A stretch of 37,420 bases of DNA from Methylophaga sp. (GTDB taxonomy: Bacteria; Pseudomonadota; Gammaproteobacteria; Nitrosococcales; Methylophagaceae): contig NVUI01000012.1 of NCBI GenBank assembly GCA_002733105.1, positions 11,444-48,863 of the forward strand. Direction: 5' to 3'. Below the pieces are notes generated by a model. It saw nothing but the letters and a program-made list of their open reading frames with translations, searched no databases and was not told the origin of the DNA. This document shows, one piece after another, positions 8,080 through 15,932 of this stretch (position 1 is its first letter; each line of letters opens with the position of its first letter). A program made the translations under genes and the position numbers.

Positions 8080-9417
8080 ATGATTATGAGCTTAAAACTT
8101 CGCATAGTTATAATTGTAACTATTATATTGCTGATTAATTTTGCAGCTGCGGGTTATTTTATTGTAAAAAATGCACGGTTAGCATTGGCATCAGAAATGA
8201 AATCAAGCACCCAGTTGGCTAAAGGTTTATTGATTAATTCTTTACCGACTTTACGTTTCTCAAATAATCTAGGAGAACGATTAACACTCATTGTTGATAG
8301 TGTGCGCGATACTCGACATATTCGTGCATGGTTCGAAGATATGAATGGTCAACCTCTTATTGGCCAAGAAAAACGGCTTGAGTTAGTTCATATACCAGAT
8401 GCACCTAATTGGTTTATTAAAATAATGGAACCAGAATCTGTCGCTTTTCGGCGTTTAATAACTAAAGGAAGCAAATCTTTTGGTTATTTAGTGGTTGAAG
8501 CTGATCCCACAGATGAAGTGACGGAGGTATGGCGAGATGTTCAGGTGTTGGTTTGGTTGGGAGGATTTTTCTTAATATTGATTGTGGCATTAGTCTATAT
8601 TGCATTACGCCAAGGCTTGAAACCGTTAGATCAACTTGCAGAAGCACTAGGGAAATTGGAAAAAGCAGATTTCTCTGCGCGTGTAGATACTTCAGTCGTA
8701 AAAGAATTAACCCCGATTCAAATTCGCTTTAACCATATGGCGAGCGTATTAGAGCAAACAATGGCAGAAAATCATGCTTTGGCTGGCAATATGTTAAGAG
8801 TGCAAGAGACTGAGCGTCGGGATTTGGCACGTGAATTACATGATGAATTGGCACCCTGTTTGTTTGGTATTCGTGTTGATATGTCTGAGATAGAGAGAAT
8901 TGCCAGTGAACACCTTTTGACAGAAGTGGAGCAAAAAGCCCGTTCAGTTAAGTCGATTACGGATACGATCCAATCATTAGTACGCAAAATGTTAAGTCGT
9001 CTACGACCTATGACTTTAGATGATCTAGGTTTAATTGATGCGCTGCGTGATATGTTGCGTAATTGGCGAGACAGGCAACCTGAAATTGATTGGGAGTGGG
9101 ATTTTGTAGGTGATTTCCGTAGTCTACCAGATACACTACAGGTTACTATATATAGGATAGTTCAAGAATGCACGACGAACTGTGTGCGTCATGCAGAGGC
9201 GAGCCATGTTAAAGTTGAAGTGAGACGTGAAGCTGAATATATGAAAGTAGCGGTAACCGATAATGGTAAAGGTTTAGACTCAGATTTAGTGAGGGGTTTT
9301 GGCTTGATTGGAATGCGTGAGCGTGTATCTGCATTGGGCGGAAAAATTGCTTTTGATACTGAAGAGGGGCGAGGATTACAGGTACGAGTTATGATCCCTT
9401 TAAAAGGTGAAAAATAA
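8080..9417 (+). CDS. NarX/MoxY-type sensor histidine kinase
   Basis: The 445-residue inner-membrane kinase has TM1 at about 7-28, a periplasmic sensing region of ~120 residues without a recognisable domain, TM2 at about 155-177 and a HAMP linker to about 230. A HisKA_3 dimerisation helix follows with RRDLARELHDELAP (phospho-acceptor His near 254), then an ATPase domain with an N-box-like QECTTNCVRHAE, DNGKGLD and GFGLIGMRERV. This is the NarL/NarX class of kinases. Similar kinases are annotated as MoxY (methanol-oxidation control) in methylotrophs, but the signal is unknown. The stop and the next ATG overlap as TAATG. ATGs at 8080 and 8086 are both possible starts; the conserved part is unaffected. 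Confidence 0.93.
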   Translation: MIMSLKLRIVIIVTIILLINFAAAGYFIVKNARLALASEMKSSTQLAKGLLINSLPTLRFSNNLGERLTLIVDSVRDTRHIRAWFEDMNGQPLIGQEKRLELVHIPDAPNWFIKIMEPESVAFRRLITKGSKSFGYLVVEADPTDEVTEVWRDVQVLVWLGGFFLILIVALVYIALRQGLKPLDQLAEALGKLEKADFSARVDTSVVKELTPIQIRFNHMASVLEQTMAENHALAGNMLRVQETERRDLARELHDELAPCLFGIRVDMSEIERIASEHLLTEVEQKARSVKSITDTIQSLVRKMLSRLRPMTLDDLGLIDALRDMLRNWRDRQPEIDWEWDFVGDFRSLPDTLQVTIYRIVQECTTNCVRHAEASHVKVEVRREAEYMKVAVTDNGKGLDSDLVRGFGLIGMRERVSALGGKIAFDTEEGRGLQVRVMIPLKGEK

Positions 9418-10052
9418 TGAAACAAACCATCACAATTTTAGTTGTTGATGATCACCCAATCGTTAGAGCAGGTTGTCGTCAGTTGATCCAGAAAATTCCT
9501 AAAGCGAAAGTAATTGAAGCAGAAACGGGAGAAGAAGGTTATCGCTTATTTCAGGAAACCTACCCCGATTTGGTTTTGCTGGATATTACTTTACCGGGTA
9601 TTGGTGGTTTAGAGATTTTGCGACGTATCCGTGCTAATCGTGAAACAGCGAAAGTGCTGATATTTAGTATGCATGAGGATCCTGTTTTTGCATCACGAGC
9701 AATGCAGGCGGGTGCTCGAGGATATATTACTAAAAATAATGCGGCTGATCATTTGGTTGAAGCTGTTGAACAGGTGTTAGATGGTAATATTTATTTGAGC
9801 CCGGATATGGCTCAACAGCTTGCCATGCTGAATATAGATGCTGGCACAAGTGCTTTGAGTGATTTGTCACGACGAGAGCTTGAGATTTTGCGTTTACTGG
9901 GTGAAGGTCGAAGTATGAGTGATATATCGGATGTGATAGGGATCAGTTATAAAACAGTGGCTAATAATTTGACTCAGATAAAAAGTAAGCTGGATATTAG
10001 TAAAACAGCTGAATTAATGCGTTTTGCTATTAGCCATGGATTGTCATCATAG
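9417..10052 (+). CDS. NarL/FixJ-family response regulator
   Basis: The 211-residue cytoplasmic regulator has a receiver domain (1-120) with the acidic pair in VVDDHPIV, the phospho-acceptor Asp56 in LVLLDITLPG and the conserved lysine in GARGYITKNN. A LuxR-type helix-turn-helix (about 148-205) follows: LSRRELEILRLLGEGRSMSD and the recognition helix around SYKTVANNL. It is the cognate partner of the kinase it overlaps by one base (TAATG). Candidate targets are unknown. The nearest promoter downstream is that of the TonB operon, 338 bp away, whose leader carries dyads. The methanol-control (MoxX-like) alternative rests only on family resemblance. Confidence 0.94.
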   Translation: MKQTITILVVDDHPIVRAGCRQLIQKIPKAKVIEAETGEEGYRLFQETYPDLVLLDITLPGIGGLEILRRIRANRETAKVLIFSMHEDPVFASRAMQAGARGYITKNNAADHLVEAVEQVLDGNIYLSPDMAQQLAMLNIDAGTSALSDLSRRELEILRLLGEGRSMSDISDVIGISYKTVANNLTQIKSKLDISKTAELMRFAISHGLSS

Positions 10053-10215
10053 AAAATTGAAAGTAGAAGGCTGAGAAAAAACGGGAGAATCTTCCCTGAT
10101 TATCAGGATAAGTCACTCATTCTAAATATGTTTATTGTCTGTATCCTGTAGAAGTAAGTTTTATGAATTTAGCTTTTATGAGCTTATATTTCTCTCTCCT
10201 TCGTGATGAAGGTTT

Positions 10216-10244
10216 AGGCCAGACAAATTGTCTGGCCTTTTTTT
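10216..10244 (+). terminator. Intrinsic terminator after the two-component operon
   Basis: AGGCCAGACA - AAT - TGTCTGGCCT is a perfect 10-bp GC-rich stem with a three-base loop, followed by seven T. It ends the kinase/regulator transcript, or a small RNA, well before the TonB operon. Confidence 0.92.
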
Positions 10245-10307
10245 ATGAATTACATCATAATCAATCAGGTTAGGCGAGCCATGTCTGAGAGTCTCTAGTT
10301 ACAATTG

Positions 10308-10379
10308 CCGTCTATCTTTTACCTTTGTTGATACCTGCACTCATTGAGTGTGAAAATCTATACTTTTCAATATAGACGG
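10308..10379 (+). promoter_or_regulatory. Nested inverted repeats in the leader of the TonB operon
   Basis: CCGTCTAT (10308-10315) is exactly complementary to ATAGACGG (10372-10379), which abuts the weak ribosome site GGA of the gene starting at 10391. Midway between the arms sits a perfect 13-bp dyad CACTCA-T-TGAGTG (10338-10350). In RNA this could fold as a stem closing over an inner hairpin and mask the ribosome site. In DNA the central dyad could be an operator. A possible -10 (TATACT, 10359-10364) inside the repeat would favour the operator reading. Confidence 0.4.
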
Positions 10380-10390
10380 AATGTGATTTT

Positions 10391-11167
10391 ATGATAAAAT
10401 TCAATTGGATAGGGCGATACTGGGTGGTAGTAACCTTGTTGATATCCATGTCTGCCACAACGAATGCCGAAGACCTTGAGCATGCAATAGATACGCAAGT
10501 AAAGACTGATATTGCAGCACAAAAATCTCAACAGCAGATTGATAATCTAGCCGATGAAACGACTCAAATGCTAGTGGAATACCGGGAAGTATTAAGGCAA
10601 ACAGATAGCCTACGAGTCTATAACGATCAGCTTGATAAGTTAGTCACATCACAAAAAAAAGAATTAGAATCTATCAAAGGTCAATTACGTAATATTGAAA
10701 CAACACGGCGAGATATTGTGCCATTAATGCTGAAAATGATTGAAGTAATGGCGCAGTTTGTGGCATTAGATCTACCTTTTTTACCAGAAGAGCGCCAATC
10801 AAGAGTCATTCAGTTACAAACATTAATGGAACGTGCTGATGTTACATTAGCAGAGAAATATCGCCGTATCCTTGAAGCCTATCAAGTTGAAACTGAGTAC
10901 GGTCGCACAATTGAGGCTTACCAAGATGAATTAACAATAGATGACAATACGCGAACGGTTGATTTTCTTCGTATTGGTCGGGTGAGCTTGTATTACATGA
11001 CATTAGATGGGCAAGAAGTTGGTTTATGGGACTCATTGTCAAAACAATGGCAACAATTAGATGATGAATATCGCCCATCAATTAGCCAAGGATTAAAAGT
11101 GGCAAGAAAACAGTTGCCACCAGACTTATTGGTGTTACCCGTTAAAACCAGTGAGGTGACGGAATGA
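10391..11167 (+). CDS. DUF3450 periplasmic protein of the TonB2-type operon
   Basis: The 258-residue protein has a signal peptide (about 1-26, ending near SATTNAED). A long coiled-coil follows (about 35-110; LRQTDSLRVYNDQLDKL, QLRNIETTRRDI), then a compact C-terminal domain with the DUF3450 hallmarks PFLPEERQSRV, AEKYRRILEAYQVE and GRVSLYYMTLDG. DUF3450 genes are regularly found first in operons with an N-terminally extended ExbB (TtpC), a second ExbB, ExbD and TonB. The protein presumably works in the periplasm with TtpC, whose N-terminal region is also coiled, but its biochemical role is unknown. The stop overlaps the next start by four bases (ATGA), so translation is coupled. The leader carries inverted repeats. 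Confidence 0.88.
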   Translation: MIKFNWIGRYWVVVTLLISMSATTNAEDLEHAIDTQVKTDIAAQKSQQQIDNLADETTQMLVEYREVLRQTDSLRVYNDQLDKLVTSQKKELESIKGQLRNIETTRRDIVPLMLKMIEVMAQFVALDLPFLPEERQSRVIQLQTLMERADVTLAEKYRRILEAYQVETEYGRTIEAYQDELTIDDNTRTVDFLRIGRVSLYYMTLDGQEVGLWDSLSKQWQQLDDEYRPSISQGLKVARKQLPPDLLVLPVKTSEVTE

Positions 11168-12522
11168 AAATGATCATCTCAACATTACTTGCCTTTTTTC
11201 TGTTGGCACCCGTACAGGCGGCAGATAAACCTGCTGACTTGGATGCACTGCTAAAACAAGTTAAACGTGAAAGTATATTAGAACAACAGCAAAATAAATT
11301 ACGTGAAGCAGCGTTTGTCACAGCCCGTGATGATCAAGCTAAAATATTGGCAGAAGCAAAAGCGCAATTAGCCTTTGAAGAACAACGAACGGCATTACTT
11401 AATCAGTCTTTTCAAGATTATGAAACAGCATTAGTCGTAAAAGAGGGTGTATTACAAGAAAAATCAGGCTCATTGGGTGAATTATTTGGCACAGTTCGCC
11501 AAATGGCAAATGATAGCCGAGCGGTTGTAGAAAACTCTATGACCTCCGCGTATAAACCAAATCGTGGTCAGTTTTTAGCTTCTCTAGCAGAACGAAAACA
11601 ACAGCCAACCATTGGAGAATTACGTGATTTTTGGCTGTTATTACAAGAAGAAATGACCGAGTCAGGTAAAATTAGCCGTTTTTTAGTGCCGGTAATTACT
11701 GCAGCGGGTCAGGTTGAAGAGCAGAAAGTGACTCGTATTGGTGTATTTACAGCCTTTAGTGAAGGTAAATTTTTACGATATTTACCAGAAACTGGAAATT
11801 TAGTAGAACTTGGTCGCCAGCCTGTAGAACGTTTACGAAGTTTAGTGGCTGATTTTGAATCTACCACAGATGCATCAATACAACCTGTTGTTATTGATCC
11901 TACCCGTGGCGCTATTTTAGCCTTGCTGGTACAAGCTCCTGATTTGAAAGAGCGTATTGAGCAAGGCGGTTGGATCGGTTTTATCATTCTTGGTCTGGGG
12001 GCCTTGGGATTGATAATTGCGATAGAGCGATTTATTAGTCTAACGCTGATAGGGCGGGGGGTAGCTAGGCAGCAAGCACAAAAAGAAGCGAGTCTGAAGA
12101 ACCCACTAGGCCGAATTCTATCCGTTTACAGCGCGACAGTAGCTCAGGATGTTGAGACATTAGCATTAAAGTTAGATGAAGCTATTTTACGTGAGATCCC
12201 CAAAATAGAGCGAGGGTTGATTACAATTGCTATTTTAGCGGCAATTTCACCAATGTTAGGGCTTTTAGGTACGGTTTCCGGCATGATTGAAACATTTCAG
12301 TCTATTACCCTCTTTGGTACTGGCGATCCAAAACTGATGTCAGGCGGTATTTCTCAAGCTTTAGTGACAACAGAGTTAGGCCTTGCCGTGGCTATTCCGT
12401 TGCTGTTGATCCATGGTTTATTGTCAAGCAAGAGCAACCGGTTGGTGCATATTTTAGATGAGGAAAGTGCGGCGTTAGTAGCACGTAATGCAGAAGAGCA
12501 GAATGGAATTAATCACCAATAA
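11164..12522 (+). CDS. TtpC-like, N-terminally extended MotA/TolQ/ExbB proton-channel protein
   Basis: 452 residues, about twice the size of a normal ExbB. A signal peptide (1-19, MKMIISTLLAFFLLAPVQA) leads into a periplasmic region of ~250 residues with a coiled-coil start and a segment containing GELRDFWLLLQEEMTESGKI. The MotA/TolQ/ExbB domain follows, with three membrane helices at about 268-290 (GWIGFIILGLGALGLI), 355-378 (ILAAISPMLGLLGTVSGM) and 395-420. In Vibrio, TtpC is required for TonB2-mediated siderophore uptake and is thought to connect the inner-membrane motor with the periplasm. Domain order and operon position match. The MLGLLGTV motif is intact. The gene overlaps DUF3450 upstream and exbB downstream. 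Confidence 0.92.
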   Translation: MKMIISTLLAFFLLAPVQAADKPADLDALLKQVKRESILEQQQNKLREAAFVTARDDQAKILAEAKAQLAFEEQRTALLNQSFQDYETALVVKEGVLQEKSGSLGELFGTVRQMANDSRAVVENSMTSAYKPNRGQFLASLAERKQQPTIGELRDFWLLLQEEMTESGKISRFLVPVITAAGQVEEQKVTRIGVFTAFSEGKFLRYLPETGNLVELGRQPVERLRSLVADFESTTDASIQPVVIDPTRGAILALLVQAPDLKERIEQGGWIGFIILGLGALGLIIAIERFISLTLIGRGVARQQAQKEASLKNPLGRILSVYSATVAQDVETLALKLDEAILREIPKIERGLITIAILAAISPMLGLLGTVSGMIETFQSITLFGTGDPKLMSGGISQALVTTELGLAVAIPLLLIHGLLSSKSNRLVHILDEESAALVARNAEEQNGINHQ

Positions 12523-13027
12523 TCTCTTTAATATTCAACTGCTAATGGAAAATGGTGGCCTAGTACTATGGGTGATTTTGATTGTCTCAGTATTGATGTG
12601 GACGCTGATTATAGAGCGCTACCTGTTCATTTACATTATACATCCAACACAGGTTAAAAATTTAATTGCTAGTTGGCAGCAAAGGCCAGAACGACGTAGT
12701 TGGTATGCACAAAAAATTCGCCAAGGTATGATTGCTAAAAGTACTTCGGCATTAAAACAATATTTGATCATTATTCGAACATTAATTGCAGCGTTACCCA
12801 TGTTGGGTCTACTCGGTACGGTAGATGGCATGATTCAAACATTTGATGTATTGACGGCTTTTGGTACTGGTAATGCTCGAGGCATGGCGGGCGGAATTTC
12901 TGTTGCATTGATTACGACGATGGGTGGATTACTAGCAGCCTTGTCTGGTATGTATTTCATTACCCAGCTTGAACAACGTGTGACAAGGGATGTGGATAAT
13001 GTTGCTGATGCCTTACGACGAGACTGA
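12503..13027 (+). CDS. exbB: ExbB/TolQ-family proton channel subunit
   Basis: About 174 residues in three membrane helices: VLWVILIVSVLMWTLIIERY, IAALPMLGLLGTVDGMIQTF and ITTMGGLLAALSGMYFI. It is the usual short ExbB of TonB2-type systems and forms the pentameric motor scaffold around ExbD, coupling proton flow to TonB. The ORF track starts at 12488, but the first ATG giving a normal N-terminus is 12503 (MELITNN), still 20 bases inside the ttpC-like gene. An ATG at 12545 would also leave the domain whole. The operon thus has two proteins of this family in tandem: this one and the extended TtpC. Confidence 0.92.
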   Translation: MELITNNLFNIQLLMENGGLVLWVILIVSVLMWTLIIERYLFIYIIHPTQVKNLIASWQQRPERRSWYAQKIRQGMIAKSTSALKQYLIIIRTLIAALPMLGLLGTVDGMIQTFDVLTAFGTGNARGMAGGISVALITTMGGLLAALSGMYFITQLEQRVTRDVDNVADALRRD

Positions 13028-13043
13028 AGGAACTTAGATAATT

Positions 13044-13451
13044 ATGAGAAACCGACATTCGCGTCGCCAAAGCGGCGCAATAGCTGAAGTTAATATGACA
13101 CCATTAATTGATATGGTATTTATTTTACTGATCTTTTTTATTGTGACCACCTCATTTGTAAAAGAAACAGGTGTTGATGTCAGTCGCCCCTCTGCTAAGA
13201 CAGCCGTTAAAAAAGAATTAGCTAACATTCTAATTTCTATCACCCCCAATGGTGAGATATGGATGGATAAACGGCAGATTGATCGACGTGCAGTAAGAGC
13301 AAATGTTGAACGAATGCATGCAGAAAACCCAGAAGGATCAGTGATTATTTTGGCAGATAAAGAATCTAAAACCGGTTTATTAATTGAAGTAATGGATCAA
13401 GCACGATTAGCGGGCGTAGCTAATGTATCTATTGCTGCACAACGTGATTAA
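13044..13451 (+). CDS. exbD: ExbD-family biopolymer transport protein
   Basis: The 135-residue protein has one N-terminal membrane helix and a periplasmic domain. Basic residues precede the helix (MRNRHSRRQSGAIAEVNMTP), and the helix carries the essential proton-relaying aspartate near residue 23 (LIDMVFILLIFFIVTTSF). The periplasmic part contains SITPNGEIWMDKRQID and VIILADKESKTGLLIEVMDQ, as in ExbD. It pairs with the ExbB ending 16 bp upstream; GAAGGA precedes the ATG. The stop lies 12 bp before tonB. Confidence 0.95.
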   Translation: MRNRHSRRQSGAIAEVNMTPLIDMVFILLIFFIVTTSFVKETGVDVSRPSAKTAVKKELANILISITPNGEIWMDKRQIDRRAVRANVERMHAENPEGSVIILADKESKTGLLIEVMDQARLAGVANVSIAAQRD

Positions 13452-13463
13452 AGGCAAGAATTT

Positions 13464-14126
13464 ATGCGTTTAATCATTGGTTTAATGATGGCCATATTAG
13501 TGAATATTGGATTATTCACTTTAATGCAGCAAATGACCACTGCAAATAGTGTAGATCGCAGAGTGACAGAAGATATTCGTTTGTTAGATTTTGTACGTTT
13601 AAAACGTGAAAATAGAATAGAAACGAAAAAGCGGGAGTTGCCCAAAAAACCACCACCACCCCAAAAACCACCACCACCACCAAAAACACCAGTATTACAA
13701 GCAAAAAAACCTAAGGCTCCTACACCTAAGTTAGATGTGCCACAAATTGATGTGCCATTAAATATTGCTGGAGGCCCTTATTTAGGAGATTTCGCCACTG
13801 GGCCCAAAGTAGCTCCTGCTGCTCCAGCTGCGCCTGTCGTTGTACCTGTGATGGATGATGAGGTGATTCCCTTGGTGCGAATTCCACCTCGATACCCACG
13901 TAGTGCTTCACGAAGAGGTATTGAAGGTGTTGTGGTCGTGTCCTTCACTATTACAAAAGATGGCCAAGTAACAAATCCAATCGTGGAAAGTGCTAAGCCA
14001 GAAAACACCTTCAATAAAGCGGCATTAAAAGCTATTTTGAAATGGAAATTCAAACCAAAGATTGTGGGTGGTAAGCCTGTTGAGCGTCAAGCAACACAAG
14101 AAATTGAATTTAAGTTGGCGAAATAA
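13464..14126 (+). CDS. tonB: TonB2-type energy-transducing protein
   Basis: 220 residues. An N-terminal membrane anchor (LIIGLMMAILVNIGLFTLM) is followed by a proline-rich spacer (LPKKPPPPQKPPPPPKTP) and a linker. The C-terminal TonB domain (about 135-220) has VIPLVRIPPRYPRSA, GVVVVSFTITKDGQV and FNKAALKAILKWKF. It is short, like TonB2 proteins of Vibrio, and should span the periplasm to open TonB-dependent receptors in the outer membrane. No receptor gene lies in the window, so the cargo cannot be inferred from neighbours. The TPR gene begins directly at the base after the stop. Confidence 0.95.
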   Translation: MRLIIGLMMAILVNIGLFTLMQQMTTANSVDRRVTEDIRLLDFVRLKRENRIETKKRELPKKPPPPQKPPPPPKTPVLQAKKPKAPTPKLDVPQIDVPLNIAGGPYLGDFATGPKVAPAAPAAPVVVPVMDDEVIPLVRIPPRYPRSASRRGIEGVVVVSFTITKDGQVTNPIVESAKPENTFNKAALKAILKWKFKPKIVGGKPVERQATQEIEFKLAK

Positions 14127-15359
14127 ATGATGAGATTGTCAAATTTAAAAATGTGGGTTGTTGTGTTGGTGATATTCACTTCAATGACCATAACTGCCAA
14201 AGATGATAGCCAGTATTTATTGACTGAAAAAACATACAAAATACTGAACGATACGCAGCAATTAATGGCTGTGGAACAATATGAGAAAGCAGAAACAAAA
14301 CTGAGAGCATTGTTAGATAAAACAGCATCAGATTCATATGATAGAGCTGTAGTGCAGCAAACGTTGGGTTATTTGTATTCATCTCAACAAGATTATAAAA
14401 AGGCCAGTAGCCTTTTTCAGCAGGCACTTGATTCTAATGCTTTACCTGAAAAAGTAAGCCATAATTTGCAGTATAATTTGGCACAGTTGTTAATGGCCGA
14501 TGAGCAATATAAAGCAGGAATTTCATTATTAGAAGCCTGGTTAAAAGATGAAGTCTCGCCCCCCAATAGTGTAAATGTCCTATTAGCTAGCGCCTATTAT
14601 CGAGTAAAAAACTACTCACAAACAGTTACATATATTCAACTTGCGATTAACAATGATAAATCGGCAAAAGAGGCTTGGTATCAAATATTGTTATCTGCAC
14701 ATTTAGAACTGCAACAATATCAGTCTGCTATTAAAGTGTTGGAAACTTTGATCCCTCTTTATCCGTATCAAAAAATATATTGGGGTCAACTATCAGCGTT
14801 GTATTTAAAGCAAAATAAAGAATTTACTGCTTTAGCGGTGAAAATGTTGGCGCAACGTTTAGAATTAGGTGATAGCAAAATATTGGTTAGCCTAGCAGAT
14901 ATGTACCGCTATCTACATATTCCATACAAATCAGCACAATTGCTGATAAAAGGCATGGAAAGTGGTGGAGTTGAGGCAAATTATAAAAACCTTAATCGTT
15001 TAGCAGATAGTTGGTTAGCAGCTCAAGAAGGGCAAAAAGCGGCAGATGTATTGCAACAAGTGGCTAAGCTTGATGACACGGGAGAATCTGATCTGAAATA
15101 TGGGCGAGTGCTTTTTGGCCTAGAACAATGGCAGAAAGCGACTGAGCCATTATTGAAAAGTTTACAGAAGTTGACCGGTAGAAAAGTAGGCTCTGCTGCA
15201 TTACTTTTAGGCATGGCACAATTTCATGCAGGCCAATTGGCAGAAGCTAAGGTGATGTTTACCAAAGCGGTAGCATTTGATAATGAGCGGAATCAGGCGG
15301 GACAGTGGTTGCGACATATAGAAAGACAGCTTGAGGAGCAGACCATTGAACAGTCGTGA
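14127..15359 (+). CDS. Periplasmic TPR-repeat protein of the TonB operon
   Basis: The 410-residue protein starts with a signal peptide (MRLSNLKMWVVVLVIFTSMT, cleaved near ITAKDD; the second of two adjacent ATGs is equally possible). It then consists of helical TPR-like repeats, for example QQTLGYLYSSQQDYKKASSL at about 73, YYRVKNYSQTVTYIQLAINN at about 157 and LLGMAQFHAGQLAEAKVMFT at about 360. It immediately follows tonB with no intergenic base. Tetratricopeptide proteins in this position accompany TonB2/TtpC operons and probably act as a periplasmic scaffold; no specific function is established from the sequence. Its last 14 bases contain the start of the aldolase gene. Confidence 0.88.
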   Translation: MMRLSNLKMWVVVLVIFTSMTITAKDDSQYLLTEKTYKILNDTQQLMAVEQYEKAETKLRALLDKTASDSYDRAVVQQTLGYLYSSQQDYKKASSLFQQALDSNALPEKVSHNLQYNLAQLLMADEQYKAGISLLEAWLKDEVSPPNSVNVLLASAYYRVKNYSQTVTYIQLAINNDKSAKEAWYQILLSAHLELQQYQSAIKVLETLIPLYPYQKIYWGQLSALYLKQNKEFTALAVKMLAQRLELGDSKILVSLADMYRYLHIPYKSAQLLIKGMESGGVEANYKNLNRLADSWLAAQEGQKAADVLQQVAKLDDTGESDLKYGRVLFGLEQWQKATEPLLKSLQKLTGRKVGSAALLLGMAQFHAGQLAEAKVMFTKAVAFDNERNQAGQWLRHIERQLEEQTIEQS

Positions 15360-15909
15360 ACAACTTAAACAACAGTTGGTGCTGCATTATCTTTGGTTAA
15401 GACAATATGGTTGTAATGACTCTCATAGTGGCAATGCCTCATTTCGCTGGCATGATGAAATCTGGATAACGCCAACAGGCTGTTGTGCTGATACATTACA
15501 TGTTGATGATCTGGTCAAGTGTCACATTGATGGTTCAATGGAACAAGGTGCATCACTAGATGCACCACTACATATCCAAGTCTATCAAAAAAATCCCGAT
15601 GCTAGAGCGGTTATTCATAGTCATAACCCGCACACCGTTGCCATGACACTAAAAGGTGATGACTTTGTGCCTATTGATTTTGAAGGGCAATATTATTTTC
15701 CTGTTGTGCCGGTAATGACTATTGCCTACCAACATTATGTCGAAAAATCTCCTGTGGCTGTTGCTAATGTATTAGCAAAACACAAAGCGACGGTGGTTCA
15801 AGGTCATGGTGTTTATACCTGTGCAGAGAATATAAATCTTGCTTACAAATGGACTTGCTCAGTTGAGTTGTCAGCAAAAACAGCATGGTTAGCTGCTCAG
15901 GTTTTATAA
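15346..15909 (+). CDS. Class II aldolase/adducin-family protein, TTG start
   Basis: About 187 residues of the class II (zinc-dependent) aldolase fold. GNASFRWHDEIWITPTG is the substrate-phosphate region. VIHSHNPHTVAM and VVQGHGVYTC supply the three metal-binding histidines. At the position where fuculose-phosphate aldolases carry the catalytic Glu (E-W-P-x-H), this protein reads DAPLH, so the acid is Asp. Relatives include sugar-phosphate aldolases, epimerases and methylthioribulose-phosphate dehydratase; the substrate here is unknown. There is no ATG. The TTG at 15346 has GAGGAG seven bases upstream, better than the TTG at 15331 in the ORF track, and makes the protein begin NSREQLKQQ. The start lies inside the TPR gene, implying translational coupling. 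The ovoA gene follows 71 bp later. Confidence 0.85.
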   Translation: MNSREQLKQQLVLHYLWLRQYGCNDSHSGNASFRWHDEIWITPTGCCADTLHVDDLVKCHIDGSMEQGASLDAPLHIQVYQKNPDARAVIHSHNPHTVAMTLKGDDFVPIDFEGQYYFPVVPVMTIAYQHYVEKSPVAVANVLAKHKATVVQGHGVYTCAENINLAYKWTCSVELSAKTAWLAAQVL

Positions 15910-15932
15910 ATTATTATTTATTTAGTAACGAT

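Larger units (their letters stand above)
10053..10390 (+). other. 338-bp intergenic region between the two-component pair and the TonB operon
   Basis: No credible ORF is seen. In order it holds a perfect 13-bp dyad CCTGAT-T-ATCAGG (10095-10107), two copies of TTTTATGA 15 bp apart (10159 and 10174), a strong intrinsic terminator (10216-10244), and a nested inverted-repeat structure ahead of the DUF3450 start (10308-10379). The distance from the regulator stop to the terminator (~165 nt) would allow a short non-coding RNA, but I see no convincing promoter for one. A possible -10, TATACT (10359-10364), has only a weak -35 at the right distance. Confidence 0.6.

Noticed and set aside
10159-10251. 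Direct repeat TTTTATGAATT at 10159 and 10241 flanking the terminator
   Set aside because: Short, AT-rich and partly made by the terminator T-run; likely chance rather than a target-site duplication.
12488-12502. Earlier exbB start at 12488 given by the ORF track
   Set aside because: The ATG at 12503 gives a family-like N-terminus; the extra five residues add nothing recognisable.
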